DNA of 64,000 nucleotides from Varroa destructor (lineage: Eukaryota > Arthropoda > Arachnida > Mesostigmata > Varroidae): positions 17,017,037 to 17,081,036 of the forward strand of contig NW_019211454.1 in assembly GCF_002443255.2 (NCBI RefSeq), in the 5' to 3' direction. Positions 1-11,490 of this stretch are shown here, piece after piece; within the stretch, counting starts at the first letter, position 1, and every line of letters begins with the position of its first letter. Made by a program: the position numbers and the translations under genes. The notes beneath the pieces are model-generated. The model saw only the letters and a list, made by a program, of their open reading frames with translations. It made no database searches and was not told the origin of the DNA.

Positions 1-1433
1 CGAGAACGTCCAACAAAAGCTTTCGTTCGTAATACACACGCGCTCATTCGCTACCCAAGCGTCATTGATTTCATGACTCATATATAGCCGATGGACCTCG
101 CGAATGCCGATCGCATCTGCGGCTAAACTTCATTGGGTGTGTTCCACCATCCACTGTCATCACTATAACTATTGTGGATATGGTCACGCAACGAAGTGCA
201 CTGCTTCATGTTTTAGTGGAACGCCGGATCAGTTCGATGAAATCGCAAGAGCAACATATGAATTAGCGGTAGTTCTAGCAATATCTATAGTGAAGTCATG
301 AGCGGAAAACTCACGAGGTCCAGAAATCGAAGTTGTAATGATTGATTTAAGCAAACACGGCGCAGGCGGGCTGGATTGGCCACGGTACAAAATTGTTGTA
401 CATTTCACTAGTAATGTTCATCAACGCCATGGTAGATGGGAACGTTTTCCACATGGCACAATAATGTAAAGTTGTAGGTGAATTTGAAAATGAAGGAAAA
501 GAAAATTGGCACAGCGCATTTTTTTTTGTAAAATCAGTTGCTGATCAATTGAGCCATTGATTGGCCGGTCATGCTAGCACATTGAGAACGATCACTGGTT
601 TTTGACTTTGTTCGTGATCAGTTATGAGGAAGAGGCATTCAGAGCAAGGAAGGTGATTCTAGAGTCCTGACAGGTTATAACGAGGCCGAAAGCAGCAGTG
701 CCTAACGGGCGATATCGGATGTAAGATTCCATGTATTTAATGCTTCCAAACGACATCGCCATAGGTCGAAGATATTGGCAAGCTACCATAAACTATGGAT
801 CGATGCGATGGTAACGCGTTTGCCTATCAAATACAAGGACACGTGAGAGAAAGCTAGAAAGATATTGACAGACATACCATTCATTTTAAGTGCAGTAAGT
901 AGCAATTACCCATTGAAAGTAGTAAAGTCTAAGGCAGCAATACTGGACATCGAACTCAGGAGATGTTCTATTGATTGCCAGGAATCACAGAATGTTAACT
1001 TAGTTGCGATACCATTTTATAAGGCATGCGTAACCGTAAACAGACGCGATCGGCAGCAATATATTTTTAACACTACACGAGCAGATCATTACCTGTAATA
1101 GACTACCAACGAAGACTAGTCATAGCAAGCGGAATTACAACTACGTCATCCGCTATTAGGCACAACGTTTCCAATAACCAGACTACAGATAATAAAGTCA
1201 AAGCGACAGTTTTAGATAGCGGGATTCATGGGTACGACCTACTGTAAATCTCACGATTGAGGGTATACGGTATTTTCATTCTGCTTTGAAGGTCGCGCTA
1301 GTGGCGACGTGAACAGAACCTCACGAGATGTTTGATTCAATAACGATCATAGCTACGACGATCGGTGCACTGAAAGTTATCAGAGGTATCAGCAGTACAC
1401 CGCTGTACACAGGGTGGATGAGCTGTCATTGTC
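1..1433. other. No supported gene
   Basis: Open frames at 104-301 (Cys/His-containing, GYGHATKCTASCFSG) and 865-1,098 are within chance length and lack clear splice sites. No repeats of note. Confidence 0.5.
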
Positions 1434-1633
1434 ATGACCCGACATCCCAAATACTATATGTACCACAAACGTAGTCGGCAAAAGTTGTACATGCTCGAAC
1501 AGCATGGCAATTGCGGCATAGGTGACAAAATCTGGAAAAACATAGGTAAGTTGAAAAAGTAATATTTTCTCTGTCTTTGTTTCATTAAATTTTAGGTTAT
1601 CGTCGTAGGTGGGTAGGTAACAATAACACTTAA
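1434..1633 (+). CDS. Small two-exon candidate, faintly like mitochondrial ribosomal protein S17
   Basis: ATG at 1,434, 37 codons to ATAG/GTAAGT, a 50-base intron ending TCTTTGTTTCATTAAATTTT then AG, and a second exon (1,596-1,633) in matching phase to TAA. The 49-residue product reads RHPKYYMYHKRSRQKLYML then EQHGNCGIGDKI, ending RRRWVG. Bacterial-type S17 has 'HPxYxKYxKRxKKxxxHDxxNxxxIGDxVxI...KRWR', so the order of His-Pro, Tyr, Lys-Arg, Asn and Gly-Asp agrees. The N-terminal OB-fold half is absent, so at best it is a partial or decayed copy. The other strand is also open here with its own possible acceptor. Confidence 0.28.
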
Positions 1634-2435
1634 TCGTATTAAATTAGATAACTAGAATAAGATGCCAAAAACGCGTACGTATTCGAGCTATTCTATTCTA
1701 AGAAAAACACCCTTTAACATACCTATTATAGTACCCAAGTGCTAATCTCAGCAAGGCGCATATACGACAGGCGCAACTCTTTAAAATACTAAAGAAAAAT
1801 TCTTTTCTTTTCAACTGAGCAAGGTAAATGTTTCTAAATGACAGTCCAAGCTATAGCTTGTTGTGCACTCGTCGCCGACACATACATGTCTTACTTGATG
1901 AAATTATCCGGACACCCGCCCATTAAATCGAGTGGTAGAAGCTACATCGTAGGGCTACCTCTTACTATAGGCAACGTCACAAACGAACGTACGTCAATGT
2001 ATACGGATCACCTTCCGAAACAGCAGACCATCGGAGACGTTAGCCAATGTGGTCCGGAAAAAGAAAACCACTGACGACAGATCCGGATAGGCCAGTATCG
2101 AACATTTCATCAGAGAAATGGTTGTCAGTCTGAACGTGGCCTTTGTAAGGAACTGCCATTTCCAGCTGTGAATTCGACCTTTGCGGATACAAGTACGACC
2201 CAATGTAAAAGTATTGGTGTTTTTAGCTGCGGCCTATTCGTAAATTTATAGAATCGCACCCATGATTGATATTAGTTAGCGTGGATAGACCTTTGTGCGG
2301 AGCAACATTTACTCTAAAATCGTCCCAAAATATAGAAATACGGCTCTGAAATTGGCATCTGATAGCTGCATCTGTAAACAGTGTTCAATCTTCCGAAGAC
2401 AGCAAAGCTTTTTGTTAATTCATATTTATTTTTTA

Positions 2436-2528
2436 GTAGAGATACATTTCGAAGATAAATTCAAACACATGTCTGTTAAGAAGGAAATACCTCTACAAAC
2501 CACTCTTGAGTTCGAGCTCTTTATTTAA
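2436..2528 (+). CDS. Terminal exon candidate
   Basis: A strong acceptor (TTCATATTTATTTTTTAG) is followed by 30 codons: EIHFEDKFKHMSVKKEIPLQ then TTLEFELFI and a stop. A preceding exon ending near 2,373 at a T/GTAAAC donor (62-base intron) joins in the same phase and reads NIYSKIVPKYRNTALKLASD. The 5' end is not visible. Unrecognised; the splice context is good but the open stretches are short. Confidence 0.25.
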   Translation, partial: VEIHFEDKFKHMSVKKEIPLQTTLEFELFI

Positions 2529-2636
2529 GGCAAAGGTTAAATGTACCTATATGGTAGGCGTTCTGGCCTTTCATCTCTTTCATAGCTAATATCTGTGTAC
2601 AAGCCTAAATCAATTGTGTTCTTGCTTGGCTAGAGA

Positions 2637-2783
2637 AATTCAAAGGATTCTGGCGGCGATCGAGTGCTATATTTTTCATCATGGACGTCAGTGGCTAATA
2701 ACAGGGCCCTTCAAGACCGTTCTGCAAGTAAAGCTGTTTACTTATTTCTGACTATTGTTCAATGCAGAAGATCGAGATATCGC
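2637..2783 (+). CDS. Small exon pair with a 40-base intron, weak
   Basis: After GTGTTCTTGCTTGGCTAG a frame reads EIQRILAAIECYIFHHGR then QWLITGPFKTVLQ up to CAA/GTAAAG at about 2,728. The putative 40-base intron ends CTGACTATTGTTCAATGCAG. Joining in phase gives KIEISRTSH and a stop. If unspliced, the frame ends a few codons later (VKLFTYF). Both versions are short. I list it because signals and sequence look protein-like, but an intron of 40 bases is at the lower limit. Confidence 0.2.
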
Positions 2784-3098
2784 GCACGTCTCACTGAAGA
2801 CAATGGCACATTCTCTCTGCTGCTCTATATAACGTAAACGTACATTTGGTTGTTTTAAGAATATTATATAATACGAACAGACCACGTTTGTTAGTGAAAT
2901 GTATACGATGGCACTGTCTGCGTCTCAAATAAATCCGCAAATATTCAAATGTGATCTGAGTAAAAATCGTGGAAGTTCTGAAATGATAACGGAACTTTTT
3001 CTTACAAAACATACCTTCCGCATATATAAATTTAGTTCAAGTAATTATTTCTTCTCTATTTTTAATTTCTCTTTAGAACTTGTTCGGTTCTGCTTTAG

Positions 3099-3156
3099 TA
3101 CTTATTATTTACAATGAAAAACTTATTAAAAAGTTTTTCATTGTAAATAATAAGTA
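3099..3156. repeat. Perfect 26-bp inverted repeat with 6-base loop
   Basis: Arms at 3,099-3,124 and 3,131-3,156 are exact reverse complements, separated by ATTAAA. The arm begins TACTTATTATTTACAATG. The transcript of either strand would fold into a stable 58-base hairpin. Could be a young fold-back element, a terminal piece of a MITE, or a small-RNA precursor. Confidence 0.9.
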
Positions 3157-5176
3157 TTTTAAATGGCATTCTCAAGATCTTTAGACGCTTTTTAAAATAT
3201 GCCACCTGTGTGGTGATTAGAGAGGTTTCCATAAAAAAAAAAAAATAGGAAAAACAACACCAACTAGTTGGCGTTATTTTGGAAAAAAGCAAAATTTTTT
3301 TCACTATAAAAATCGTTAATTTTGTGTATCATGACTACGTCGTATCATTTTTCCCAGTTCCGCTCTGTCTTTCCATTTGCTTGAATTATTCTTCAATTTC
3401 CTGTAGAACACTTATAGAAACACTGATGCACAGCATGAATTCTATAGGTTGAACTTATTTCATTAACCACCTATTATTCTACATCAGCTTACTAGATCGA
3501 ATCGCTAGCCTAATGAGGTAGCTATAAAAAAAGAACAACGTCTAGTTTCATAGCCCGCGGTCCTTGTTTCAACCTAACTCGTTCCTATTTGTGTTTGATT
3601 CCGCCTATTTAATATCTAATAGTGGATCAGATCTAGATTATACCGTTAAGTCACGATTATCAGACACAAGAAAGGTGGGACGTCCTTGCGATTCGTCGAA
3701 CCCCTATGGATCCAAACTATCGGTGCGAATATTTCTGCTGTTACTGCATTGCCTACTATAGCCTCTACAATGATTTCTCTGTGCCTGTCGAACATCTGTT
3801 CGAACGAAAGACGCCCGTTTCGCTTTGGCTGCCGTAAATTTACCGAAAAACCCCAATAGACGCAATGTATATACAAAGAAGAGAGCCACTGAGAAAACTC
3901 AAATTTAATAACGCTGTTACCTGTCGTTTTATCATATTGGTTATACTAACATATTATTATGTTAGAGGTGAGGGGACCTTGGCTGGGGTTGGGATGAGGG
4001 GAACTCTCTTTAACGGTAGTTGATTTGATGTTTCGTTTGCCCTCGAGCGAAGCCACTCCTACTGAAGAGAACAGATTTGCGATAGGAAGAGGGCCCAATG
4101 AAACTTTGTCAGCTTTTATAGGCGACTGAGTGGGGACAAAGCAAACAATATGTAAACCAGGGTATTTTACAGATCATCCGTGTCATAGTAATCGTATAAC
4201 AAACGAAGCGATGCCTCTTACGTTAGAGTAAAATACAATCACGTGTCCATCTGATGTCTTTTTTATTTCTTCCATTCGACCGTTGTATTTGCGTTAAGCG
4301 AGACTCCATAGACAGAGCTGAAGGAGGCCGAAGACGCTGCGGCGTCCGTCCGTGTGAATGATGCGTGTTTTAAAGGATTTACACTGACGGGCCAAAACTG
4401 ACTTGTTTGACGTATCGCTGTTGAACATGTTTACTAGCAGAATAGAATCGAAGAAAACTGAGGTAGCGGGACGACCACAGGCCAAGAAAGGCGGCGTCCG
4501 TCACCACTTGGATTGCAGTGGCCGTGGGCCAGCTTTTCGAGAGTAATCAGCAGAACCTTTGTTTAGCTCTAGTTTCGCTAATGACTGGATATCCAATGAG
4601 TAGCGCCGCACATTGAGTGGCTTTACCTATTGTCGGTAACAAACGCTGCCAAATAACTTAGCTGACGGGATGAAATCATTCAATAAGTACTAACTACGGA
4701 GCGGGAAGAATTTAATTAAAGAGCGTATACGTTTCATGCAACAGCGCTAAATCAGTGGTAACGGGCCCGCTTACCGCTTCGGCTACTTCGAGGGCCGTAA
4801 ACGGAGGAATCTGTAACGTCATATAATTTGCTGTACGTATTACGTTTTATTGGAGTTCCAAGTGTCTGTCATGTTTCGACCGAATTACGTAGTTTAATCA
4901 TATAATAGCTAACTTTATTAATTGACCATTAACCTTGTACCGCACCTTCATGCAGTACTGAAGCACCCATAGTTCCGCTAATGCGATGCTAGCATAAGAC
5001 AACCTTTATTTGTTACTAAAACGATATAGAGGCAGCAATAATACGATTTTATCCCAAAAATTGCGTGTCGTTGTCAAAGACACACGCACATGAATCAACA
5101 TTCGAGTTAATCATACTGCACGACAGCCTTCACCTGGTGCGGAGAGCAGGTGAAGCTCAAGGGTATCGTTAAGTTT
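3157..5176. other. No supported gene; scattered splice-like signals
   Basis: An A-run at 3,233-3,245, strong acceptors at about 3,356 and 3,406 with only short open frames, and a 43-codon plus-strand frame near 3,998-4,129 (RLPSSEATPTEENRFAIG). On the minus strand an acceptor near 4,319 leads to a 28-residue end. A G-rich patch lies at 3,965-4,003. None is strong enough to call. Confidence 0.45.
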
Positions 5177-5449
5177 TCATTGCACCGGTTCCCACGTTAC
5201 AAGCGCAACCATTTCTACAGATACTAGCCACATAGCTCTCCAGGCTCGGGGATCGTCGTCCTGTGTTGTCCTGCCGCTGAGCTTGTTTTCTTCTGCCAGC
5301 GGCAGTTTTTTTGTACCTTCATCCCTCATGCACGTCTCCTGATAGAATAAGAATGCCACATCCTTCAAATAGAAACTGAAAGCAATACAATCGAAGGTTA
5401 CAAGCACAAGTTGATTCGACCAATCGATTGGTGCTGTTCCATCCTCCAA
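5177..5449 (-). CDS. Unrecognised protein, C-terminal exon(s)
   Basis: A minus-strand frame is open for 90 codons to TGA. Inside it is a plausible 62-base-class intron: a CTT/GTAACC donor near 5,401 and a strong acceptor (ATGTGGCATTCTTATTCTAT then CAG) whose exon is 5,338-5,177. That last exon is charged and soluble-looking: MRDEGTKKLPLAEENKLSG, RTTQDDDPRAWRAMWLVS, VEMVALVTWEPVQ. No ATG is visible in frame upstream, so the 5' end is missing. Family unknown. The exon 5,338-5,177 is the part I trust most. Confidence 0.36.
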   Translation of the reverse strand: MEDGTAPIDWSNQLVLVTFDCIAFSFYLKDVAFLFYQETCMRDEGTKKLPLAEENKLSGRTTQDDDPRAWRAMWLVSVEMVALVTWEPVQ

Positions 5450-5842
5450 AACTTATTCCACTGACGTCCCAACTGAGATATAAGAGAGGCTAGAATAATA
5501 AGCGTCTGCGGCCGTCGCTGCTTTTGCTGGACTTGTAGTAACAAAAGTAAAGTTTTTCTTTGGCCGGCCCTCGGCCTGGAGCGCTTCATAGCTGTCTGGC
5601 TTTAGCGTCTTTTAGTAGCAGCAGAAGTAGTATAGTGGTTGTTATTTTTGGTATCGAAGGACTGTTGTGTACTTATGGCCACGTGTGCCCCTGACGCTTT
5701 CGCCCTATTAAGCCTTTGCCCTCCGTCACCCTGGCCAACAACAGCATGGCGGAGTCATGTCGACGTGTAGAGTGTGGAGTAGGGCTCCAGCGACAGGCTC
5801 ACTACTAATACCGCCCCTCAAAACAATAACCCGTCTACAGCC

Positions 5843-6049
5843 CCATTCACTCTCGTTTGTTTCTCGATGCTTTAACCAGAATACGCGCACTTGCAGGCCA
5901 TATACAGGGACGGAGCTTTCCGCCAGTGACAATAGTGAAGGTACGTTGCATTACTCCTAAAAAGTGAAGGTGCGAGCGGTACGTAGCGTCAACATTAATG
6001 ATACGCCCTATTCCTTTATTTTTCTCCAGAATTATTATAGCGATATATG
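5843..6049 (+). CDS. Possible last two exons of a small gene, weak
   Basis: A frame (IHSRLFLDALTRIRALAGHI then QGRSFPPVTIVK) follows TAACCCGTCTACAG and ends at a strong AAG/GTACGT donor (5,940). The next acceptor, CTATTCCTTTATTTTTCTCC then AG (6,028), gives NYYSDI and a stop in phase 0. Both splice sites are good but the coding parts are short. A longer ATG frame (5,757-5,960) overlaps in another phase and would end out of phase. Confidence 0.2.
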
Positions 6050-8100
6050 ATTACTGTTTGTTTGTGTTATTGGTTGTGCTCGGAGCGATGCGAACTTAGT
6101 TTAAGTTAGGCTACTAGAGAGTTCGTATATTCAAATGCTATCAGATTAACAATTTGCACTCTTTTGGTGCAGATTTACAGCAGACAATTTACAGTAGATC
6201 TGTATCTTTATATATATATATATATATATATATATCGCTAACGTTCTCATACAAAAGTTTTTATGAGTGAAACATAGTTTTTGCTCGATTTGAACGATCT
6301 ATAATGTTATTAAATCTGCAGCAGATTGAACGTACGTAAATGAAATTTTTCAATAAGCAAAGCTACTGCCACTTCTCCGAGTCAGTCACTCAATCAGGAA
6401 ATTATTTGTCACGCTATTATCAAATCTTCCTCGTTTTCATAACGCTGTGTTTCGCTGGTATTCCCCTGACTAATTTTTCCCCATGCCATTGTTTGGTTTC
6501 AATGATCGTTCTTATATATGTCGCTCGTACATTGCGTTCCCCCAACAAAAGGACCTTTGTCACCTGCTAGGCTTACGCAAAGCGTTTTCTTCCAATTACT
6601 CTCCGTGCTTAATTTCTCTTCAACAACGGTAAAGCGCTCCAAATGAACACACCCAAAAATACATCGTATACGTCTACTGTACTAGTATTAGTAAGTGCAG
6701 CATCATCATCAGCTACAGGCATCTTCCATAGAACATTGTTAAACACCAGCAATAACGTTAACGTCAGGTGAGCCATACGAGGTGCGAGATTCTCCTTTTG
6801 CCGGCGCCATCTTCCCAGCTGCTGGTTCATTAAGTTGCATCGGCATTGTTGACAGAAACGCTTGACAGGCCGCTCGCTCATTATCTTCGCGCTGCAGCCA
6901 ACAGAACCCGACGATAGGATGTCTTCTGAGAGTCAAGCACGCATATATATATACAATGTGTCTGTGTGTGTATGGAATAAAATGAATATGATCAGCTGTC
7001 TACGAGGGAATGAATGGGACACAGGGGCACGGGAGAATGCGGGAAGCGACGGCAGGATTCAGGTCTGACTCCCGGTGTTTCGGGGCACTAGCCGCTAATG
7101 GCAGTATCGCCCGGGACAGATGGTGAGATGTGGACGACCCGCTCCCTTACAGAAGAGGCAAAATCCGGCTACCAGGACGAGAGAAGACAACACGAAGAGT
7201 ATTTACTATGATAGCTTAGACGAAGATGCGTTCGGGATGAACTAAAGAATGGACCAAAAAAGTGAAACTCGTCAACAACAAGAAAATGATATCGTCGACG
7301 TTTAGCACTCACAAAGTGTGGAAAAGAAAGAACTGGACAAATTCCGGCGAAGTTCGACATGGCATAGTGGGGATAGCAGCATGTAAATGGGACATCGCTC
7401 ATCTAGGCTGTGATTGAAGAAACAGAACCTCATATTGACCCCCCTGAGTAGTAATGAAAGCGGCAACGGCTTTCAGCGGTAGAAGATTCTAGTACGTACG
7501 TAAATAGTAGTTAGAAGCGTGCGAATTTTTAGCTGCAAGCGATCTTTTTTGCTTTGTATAGTTCGCATATCGCTTTAAAAAGCTCCGCAGAAAATAAAAA
7601 AGAAAAGATGTTGAAAAATTAGTAAAAGGTAAAAATTGGAAAAACTTATCGGTACAACTTAGTTTTACAATTTACCATTTACACTATGTTATTTCTTATT
7701 TTCGGGATTTGAAATGCACGGATCAGTAGCTCTATCTCCGTTCTCAGATCTATCTCAGTCTCTTTTTTTGGCATACACTTCACAAAAGTTCGCTTTTTAC
7801 ACGTTGATCAATATTAATTTAGCTACACTGATCATATAGACAAAATGAAAGCTCAGTATCCTTACTTATCGTAAATAATCCAGAGTAAAAAATGCGCCGG
7901 ATCCCACTTCCTTGTTCAGTTTATATTGTACACGTGTTTTAAAAGTTAAACTATGAAAATGAATAAGAACCCTGTGTGAAATAGGTGCTGTTTTGTCTAG
8001 CTAAGCCTGATATAATATTATAGAGGTTCGTTTTGAGTATTTCATTGCTTGCAGCTGACTTGTACACGAATTGCAGCTATCATCCAAACGGCTGGGGTAA
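6050..8100. other. Gene-poor stretch
   Basis: Contains the TA microsatellite and chance-length open frames. Around 7,010-7,200 the composition is GC-richer, but no frame has convincing borders. Confidence 0.5.
6209..6235. repeat. (TA)n microsatellite, about 13 units
   Basis: Uninterrupted TA run in an intergenic stretch. Confidence 0.97.
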
Positions 8101-8449
8101 TCACCTCCGACTGGTTGATCTAAGGCTTATTAGTAAATCGTAGTCTAGGACCTCGCAGTCTTCGATTGCGACTTATGATACAGAAAATAAAAAATGATAA
8201 TAAAAATAGAATTACCATACAGAAGGACGCACTTCGCTATTAGCTGCGAGAACTGGAGCTCCTGGGGCCGGCAACTGCTTTTACGAAATAGTCTATATAC
8301 AATTGTTATATTGAGGAATAACTTATTTAGACCTCGTTGGCCGTCGAAAAGGTCTTCGGTTTGCATACGAGCAAATAAAGCTTGTTTACTATGCGACAAG
8401 TTGTATCGTTGCTGGGCACGGTGATTGGTGCTAACAACTTTTAACTTGT
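8101..8449 (-). CDS. Unrecognised protein, two exons with a 44-base intron (8,449-8,216 and 8,171-8,101)
   Basis: The upstream exon begins after an AG in a T-rich context (GATTTAGTGCAG) and is open for 77 codons. It reaches a TATG/GTAATT donor. The 44-base intron is almost pure pyrimidine on its coding strand and ends TTTTCTGTATCATAAG. The second exon resumes in the correct phase (1) and adds 22 residues before a TGA. The translated part is about 100 residues, basic and helical-looking: LKVVSTNHRAQQRYN, ALFARMQTEDLFDGQRG, LFLNITIVYRLFRKSS, then AIEDCEVLDYDLLISLRS at the end. No family recognised. Short intron, phase agreement and combined length make chance less likely than for most candidates here. 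Confidence 0.48.
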
Positions 8450-8722
8450 CTGCACTAAATCATGAGTTAAAGTTTATAACAGCTTAAGTAGATTATTAAA
8501 CACCGGCCTTGTGCTATTTCAAATCGTAAATACTTGCAATCGAAAAATCTAAAGGGGTAGGAAAAAGCATACAAGGGACAGGTTGATTAACATTATGATT
8601 ATATTAATTGTAGGTCATCGTACACTCGTTATCAGCCAGTACGAAGCTCTATATTATTAAACAATTCAAACGTTCTACATTTAATTTTTTTTTGTTTTCT
8701 ATGATTATCTTCTACCCCACAG

Positions 8723-9126
8723 AAAAAACTTGTTTTTTGGCGATAGGAACGATTGGCAGTTATCGAATTGAACCCAAATGCTCGCAGGAGACATCATCGA
8801 AATACCGCTACCAATCTAAGATCATTGTCGTTTCTTGCCGTCCAGGTCTAAACAAGTCCTTCGATCAGATGTCTGCCCCCATTCTAAAGGCCTCATTGTA
8901 CAGTGGATGGAAACGTCGTCGAAATAGTGAGAGAATTGAGTTGTTGGCCGCTAGCTTTCGCAATGAAACTGTTTATTCTTCCATTTATAATTATTTCGAT
9001 CTGGTGCGGCATTTTGTTCGTGTCGTTCGTCTATTCAATCAAATGCTCCAGCAGAGCTTAAAATTTCGACGTCCGATATGGCCAACACAGTTTGCCGGTA
9101 TTAGAAGTTCATGTGGCTATCTATAG
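8723..9126 (+). CDS. Unrecognised protein, long terminal exon
   Basis: A very strong acceptor (TTTTCTATGATTATCTTCTA then CCCCACAG, ending 8,722) opens a frame that runs 133 residues to TAG. An open stretch of this length next to such a signal is uncommon at this base composition. The product is basic: IIVVSCRPGLNKSFDQM, LYSGWKRRRNSERIELLA, SSIYNYFDLVRHFVRVVRLF, and LKFRRPIWPTQFAG near the end. I see no signal peptide or clear membrane segment, and no domain I can name. It enters in phase 1, so at least one exon lies upstream; none was identified. The gene at 8,101-8,449 lies head-to-head on the other strand. Confidence 0.42.
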
Positions 9127-9475
9127 TCGATTGCCCGTTTGCTATGGGCGAGAGGAAACAGGCCACAGCCTAATAGCAGTAACAAACTGGCGCGTCTACT
9201 ACGCTGCTATTATTTTTAGCAGAGTATATGGTCCTTAGAAGCGGGGCTAGTCGCCCAGCAAAGGGTGTTTGTATCTGTGCAGTGCTAAATATCCTATTAG
9301 AATGTGTTATGGCTTGGAAGGCCGATCCGATTCGCCCCAATGAAACACACATTTGCCTAGCTAATTAACATCTATAACTTGTACTCTGTCTATCTATAAT
9401 TGGGGGCATACGAAGCGATAACCCAGAAATTTGTTTGTTAGCTGAGAATGTAACTTGGCCAGCTGTAGTTGACAG

Positions 9476-9757
9476 CGTTCCGTTCCTATTTTGATCACAA
9501 CAGGCAAAAAGTCGAACGCCAAAAAGTATGTTCTAAGGTGAGTTCAAGCTAGAATAGTTTTTGGACAAAATGAAAATCACATATGTAATATATGCTGGAA
9601 GTGTACGAGTTTTACGCCTTCCGAAAGAAATTGTGCTTTGAGCACGATCTGGGGATGGATTAGCCGCTGTTTTAGGGAATTTGCTCGTTTTTTGCATGAG
9701 CACTTATTAAACACAAAGTACACAGCATGTGAACCTTATTTACAAAACAGCTCATAA
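9476..9757 (+). CDS. Two-exon candidate (9,476-9,537 and 9,676-9,757)
   Basis: The first piece reads VPILITTGKKSNAKKYVL and ends at a strong AAG/GTGAGT donor in phase 2. The 138-base intron ends ATTAGCCGCTGTTTTAG. The second piece completes the codon and reads EFARFLHEHLLNTKYTACEP before YLQNSS and a stop. Donor strength, phase match and the helical second exon support it. The first acceptor (AGTTGACAG) is weak. No family recognised. Confidence 0.27.
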
Positions 9758-11127
9758 CCGCTCACTTTGCTTTGAGGCTTCAAGATGGAGACATTCGTCG
9801 TCGTCTAAATGAAAGGAGCGGGCAGCGTAGCTCTTAGTAGGACCATTTTTGGCAAAAATACAACCCACTTAAAAAATCGCGGGTTCTAGCCAACTCGACC
9901 CGGCCAGGTCGAGCATTGGGTGTTTTGTCACTGTATTATTTTTCTAACCACGATGAACAAGGGGTGATTATTAGTTTATCATTTACATCAATTGTGTATT
10001 AAGTCTCGTTGGCAAAACATAAGCAGCAACGCTCGCCGTTGTTTAACGAGAGGTCGGCCGTTCGCTGTTTGATAAAAGTGAGAACCTTATGTGTAAAAAT
10101 AACACAAAGGTATAATATCACATATCCCAACTGAATCAACGAATCATCATGTACGATGCAAATTTTTTTAATTCTCTCTTTTGTTGTTCTGGGCATGTGG
10201 CTATGGAAATTTTGTAGATCACCTATACCACGTGCAGGAAATCTGCATCGTCCAAGTTCCTTTCTAACCTATCAGTCGATAAGCCCGATAATGTTAATTG
10301 AAGAAGGACTTCGTAAAGGACAGTTTGCAATATTGCACGACTTATCTGAGATAAATCACGTCAAAAGGATAGTAAATATCGACCAATTTGGGTTTCCTTA
10401 AAAACAATAACAAATCCTAGGTAGAAAAAACGTGAACTGCGTCCTGCTTGATATTTTGCAGGTGATATATGTATGTATATATAGCTTCCTGTGGTCGTCA
10501 AAAAGCCATTGGATAATTTTACTCCAACTACCCCACAATTCCAACATCCAGCAGTAATAGCTTTTGCTACGCCATCGCCGAGTAACAAAACGGAAAAGTC
10601 GCTTTAAGTGATTTCTCTCTCTTTGCTTCATTCGATTAGAAAAGCGAAAACACCATAAACGAAAAGCAAACAAATTACATGAACTCAAAAGTGAAGTGCT
10701 GCTTCTCTGTCCGGAAATAACAGCACTGGCAACTGGCAACTAACAATGACGTCGGAGGGGTGCCGGGGGTAATGCGTTGTTTTTTTATGAAGCTGTGTTT
10801 CGAAAGAAACACTCTTAAAAAAAACTGTCGGTGACAAAAGTTGGTATCCATGTAAAGCTGGGGGTTAGTGACTACCCCCCACTATTGCTGTATTCGCTGG
10901 AGATATAGTTCTTGAGAAACATCGTTTGTGAGGAATGGGTAAAAATAGTATAGAGCGTTGAAAAGCACCGATATTTTAGCAGCTGAAGCGTGTCTTAGTC
11001 TTTACAACGGGTGCATGCGTTCAGTTTTAATAATCCAAAAACTCTACATGCCTAAATTTTACACTCAACGTTTTTATTAAACCAGAATTATGCCTAATTA
11101 GAGACATGCTTTGATGTTTTTTGAGAT
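9758..11127. other. No supported gene
   Basis: A plus-strand frame at 10,156-10,401 starts like a membrane anchor (MQIFLILSFVVLGMWLWKFC) but has no homology I can name. A 113-codon Trp/Arg-rich minus frame (10,739-10,398) has no good acceptor. Confidence 0.45.
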
Positions 11128-11411
11128 ATGCTAGCTAGAAACTTGAGAGTTTATACGCTTCTAACTTATTCGTTTGGTACCAGCAGCTCTAAGGACTATT
11201 TCACACTTTCGTAGCTGGAACACGCTGGGCTTTGACCTTTTTTGTATGTTTCCTTTACAGGTGTGATCAGATCCAAAGTAAGCCGCACTGCAAACTTGAT
11301 AAACGCGCTATCGTTGTATTGTTTCGAGTTGTAGTAATCCTCAACTGCAGCAGTTGTTTTGTTTGTTTGAACCCCCCAATCTGCATTCGCGACTGCTGGA
11401 GACAGCTGTAA
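11128..11411 (+). CDS. Small membrane-type protein candidate, two exons with a 50-base intron
   Basis: An ATG at 11,128 opens 27 codons (LARNLRVYTLLTYSFGTSS) to a GTAGCT donor, which is weak. The 50-base intron ends in an excellent acceptor (CCTTTTTTGTATGTTTCCTT then TACAG). The second exon (11,261-11,411) continues in phase 2 for 49 residues to TAA. It has a hydrophobic helix (AIVVLFRVVVIL) followed by a Cys-rich tail (NCSSCFVCLNPPICIRDCW). At 77 residues it could be a small membrane or secreted peptide. The weak donor is the main doubt. Confidence 0.36.
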
Positions 11412-11490
11412 AATCTACCTGGGAAGCCAGCTTTTTTTTTTGAAGAAGAAGAATTTTATGACTTGAAAAAGTCTTCAGCTATATTGTTGT

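Noticed and set aside
7060..7115. CTGACTCCCGGTGTTT and GGCAGTATC shared with 27,574-27,655
   Set aside because: Two short shared words in different order; too little for a repeat family.
10156..10401. Membrane-anchor start resembling a cytochrome P450 N-terminus
   Set aside because: Only the hydrophobic anchor is similar; the proline-rich hinge and following residues do not fit.
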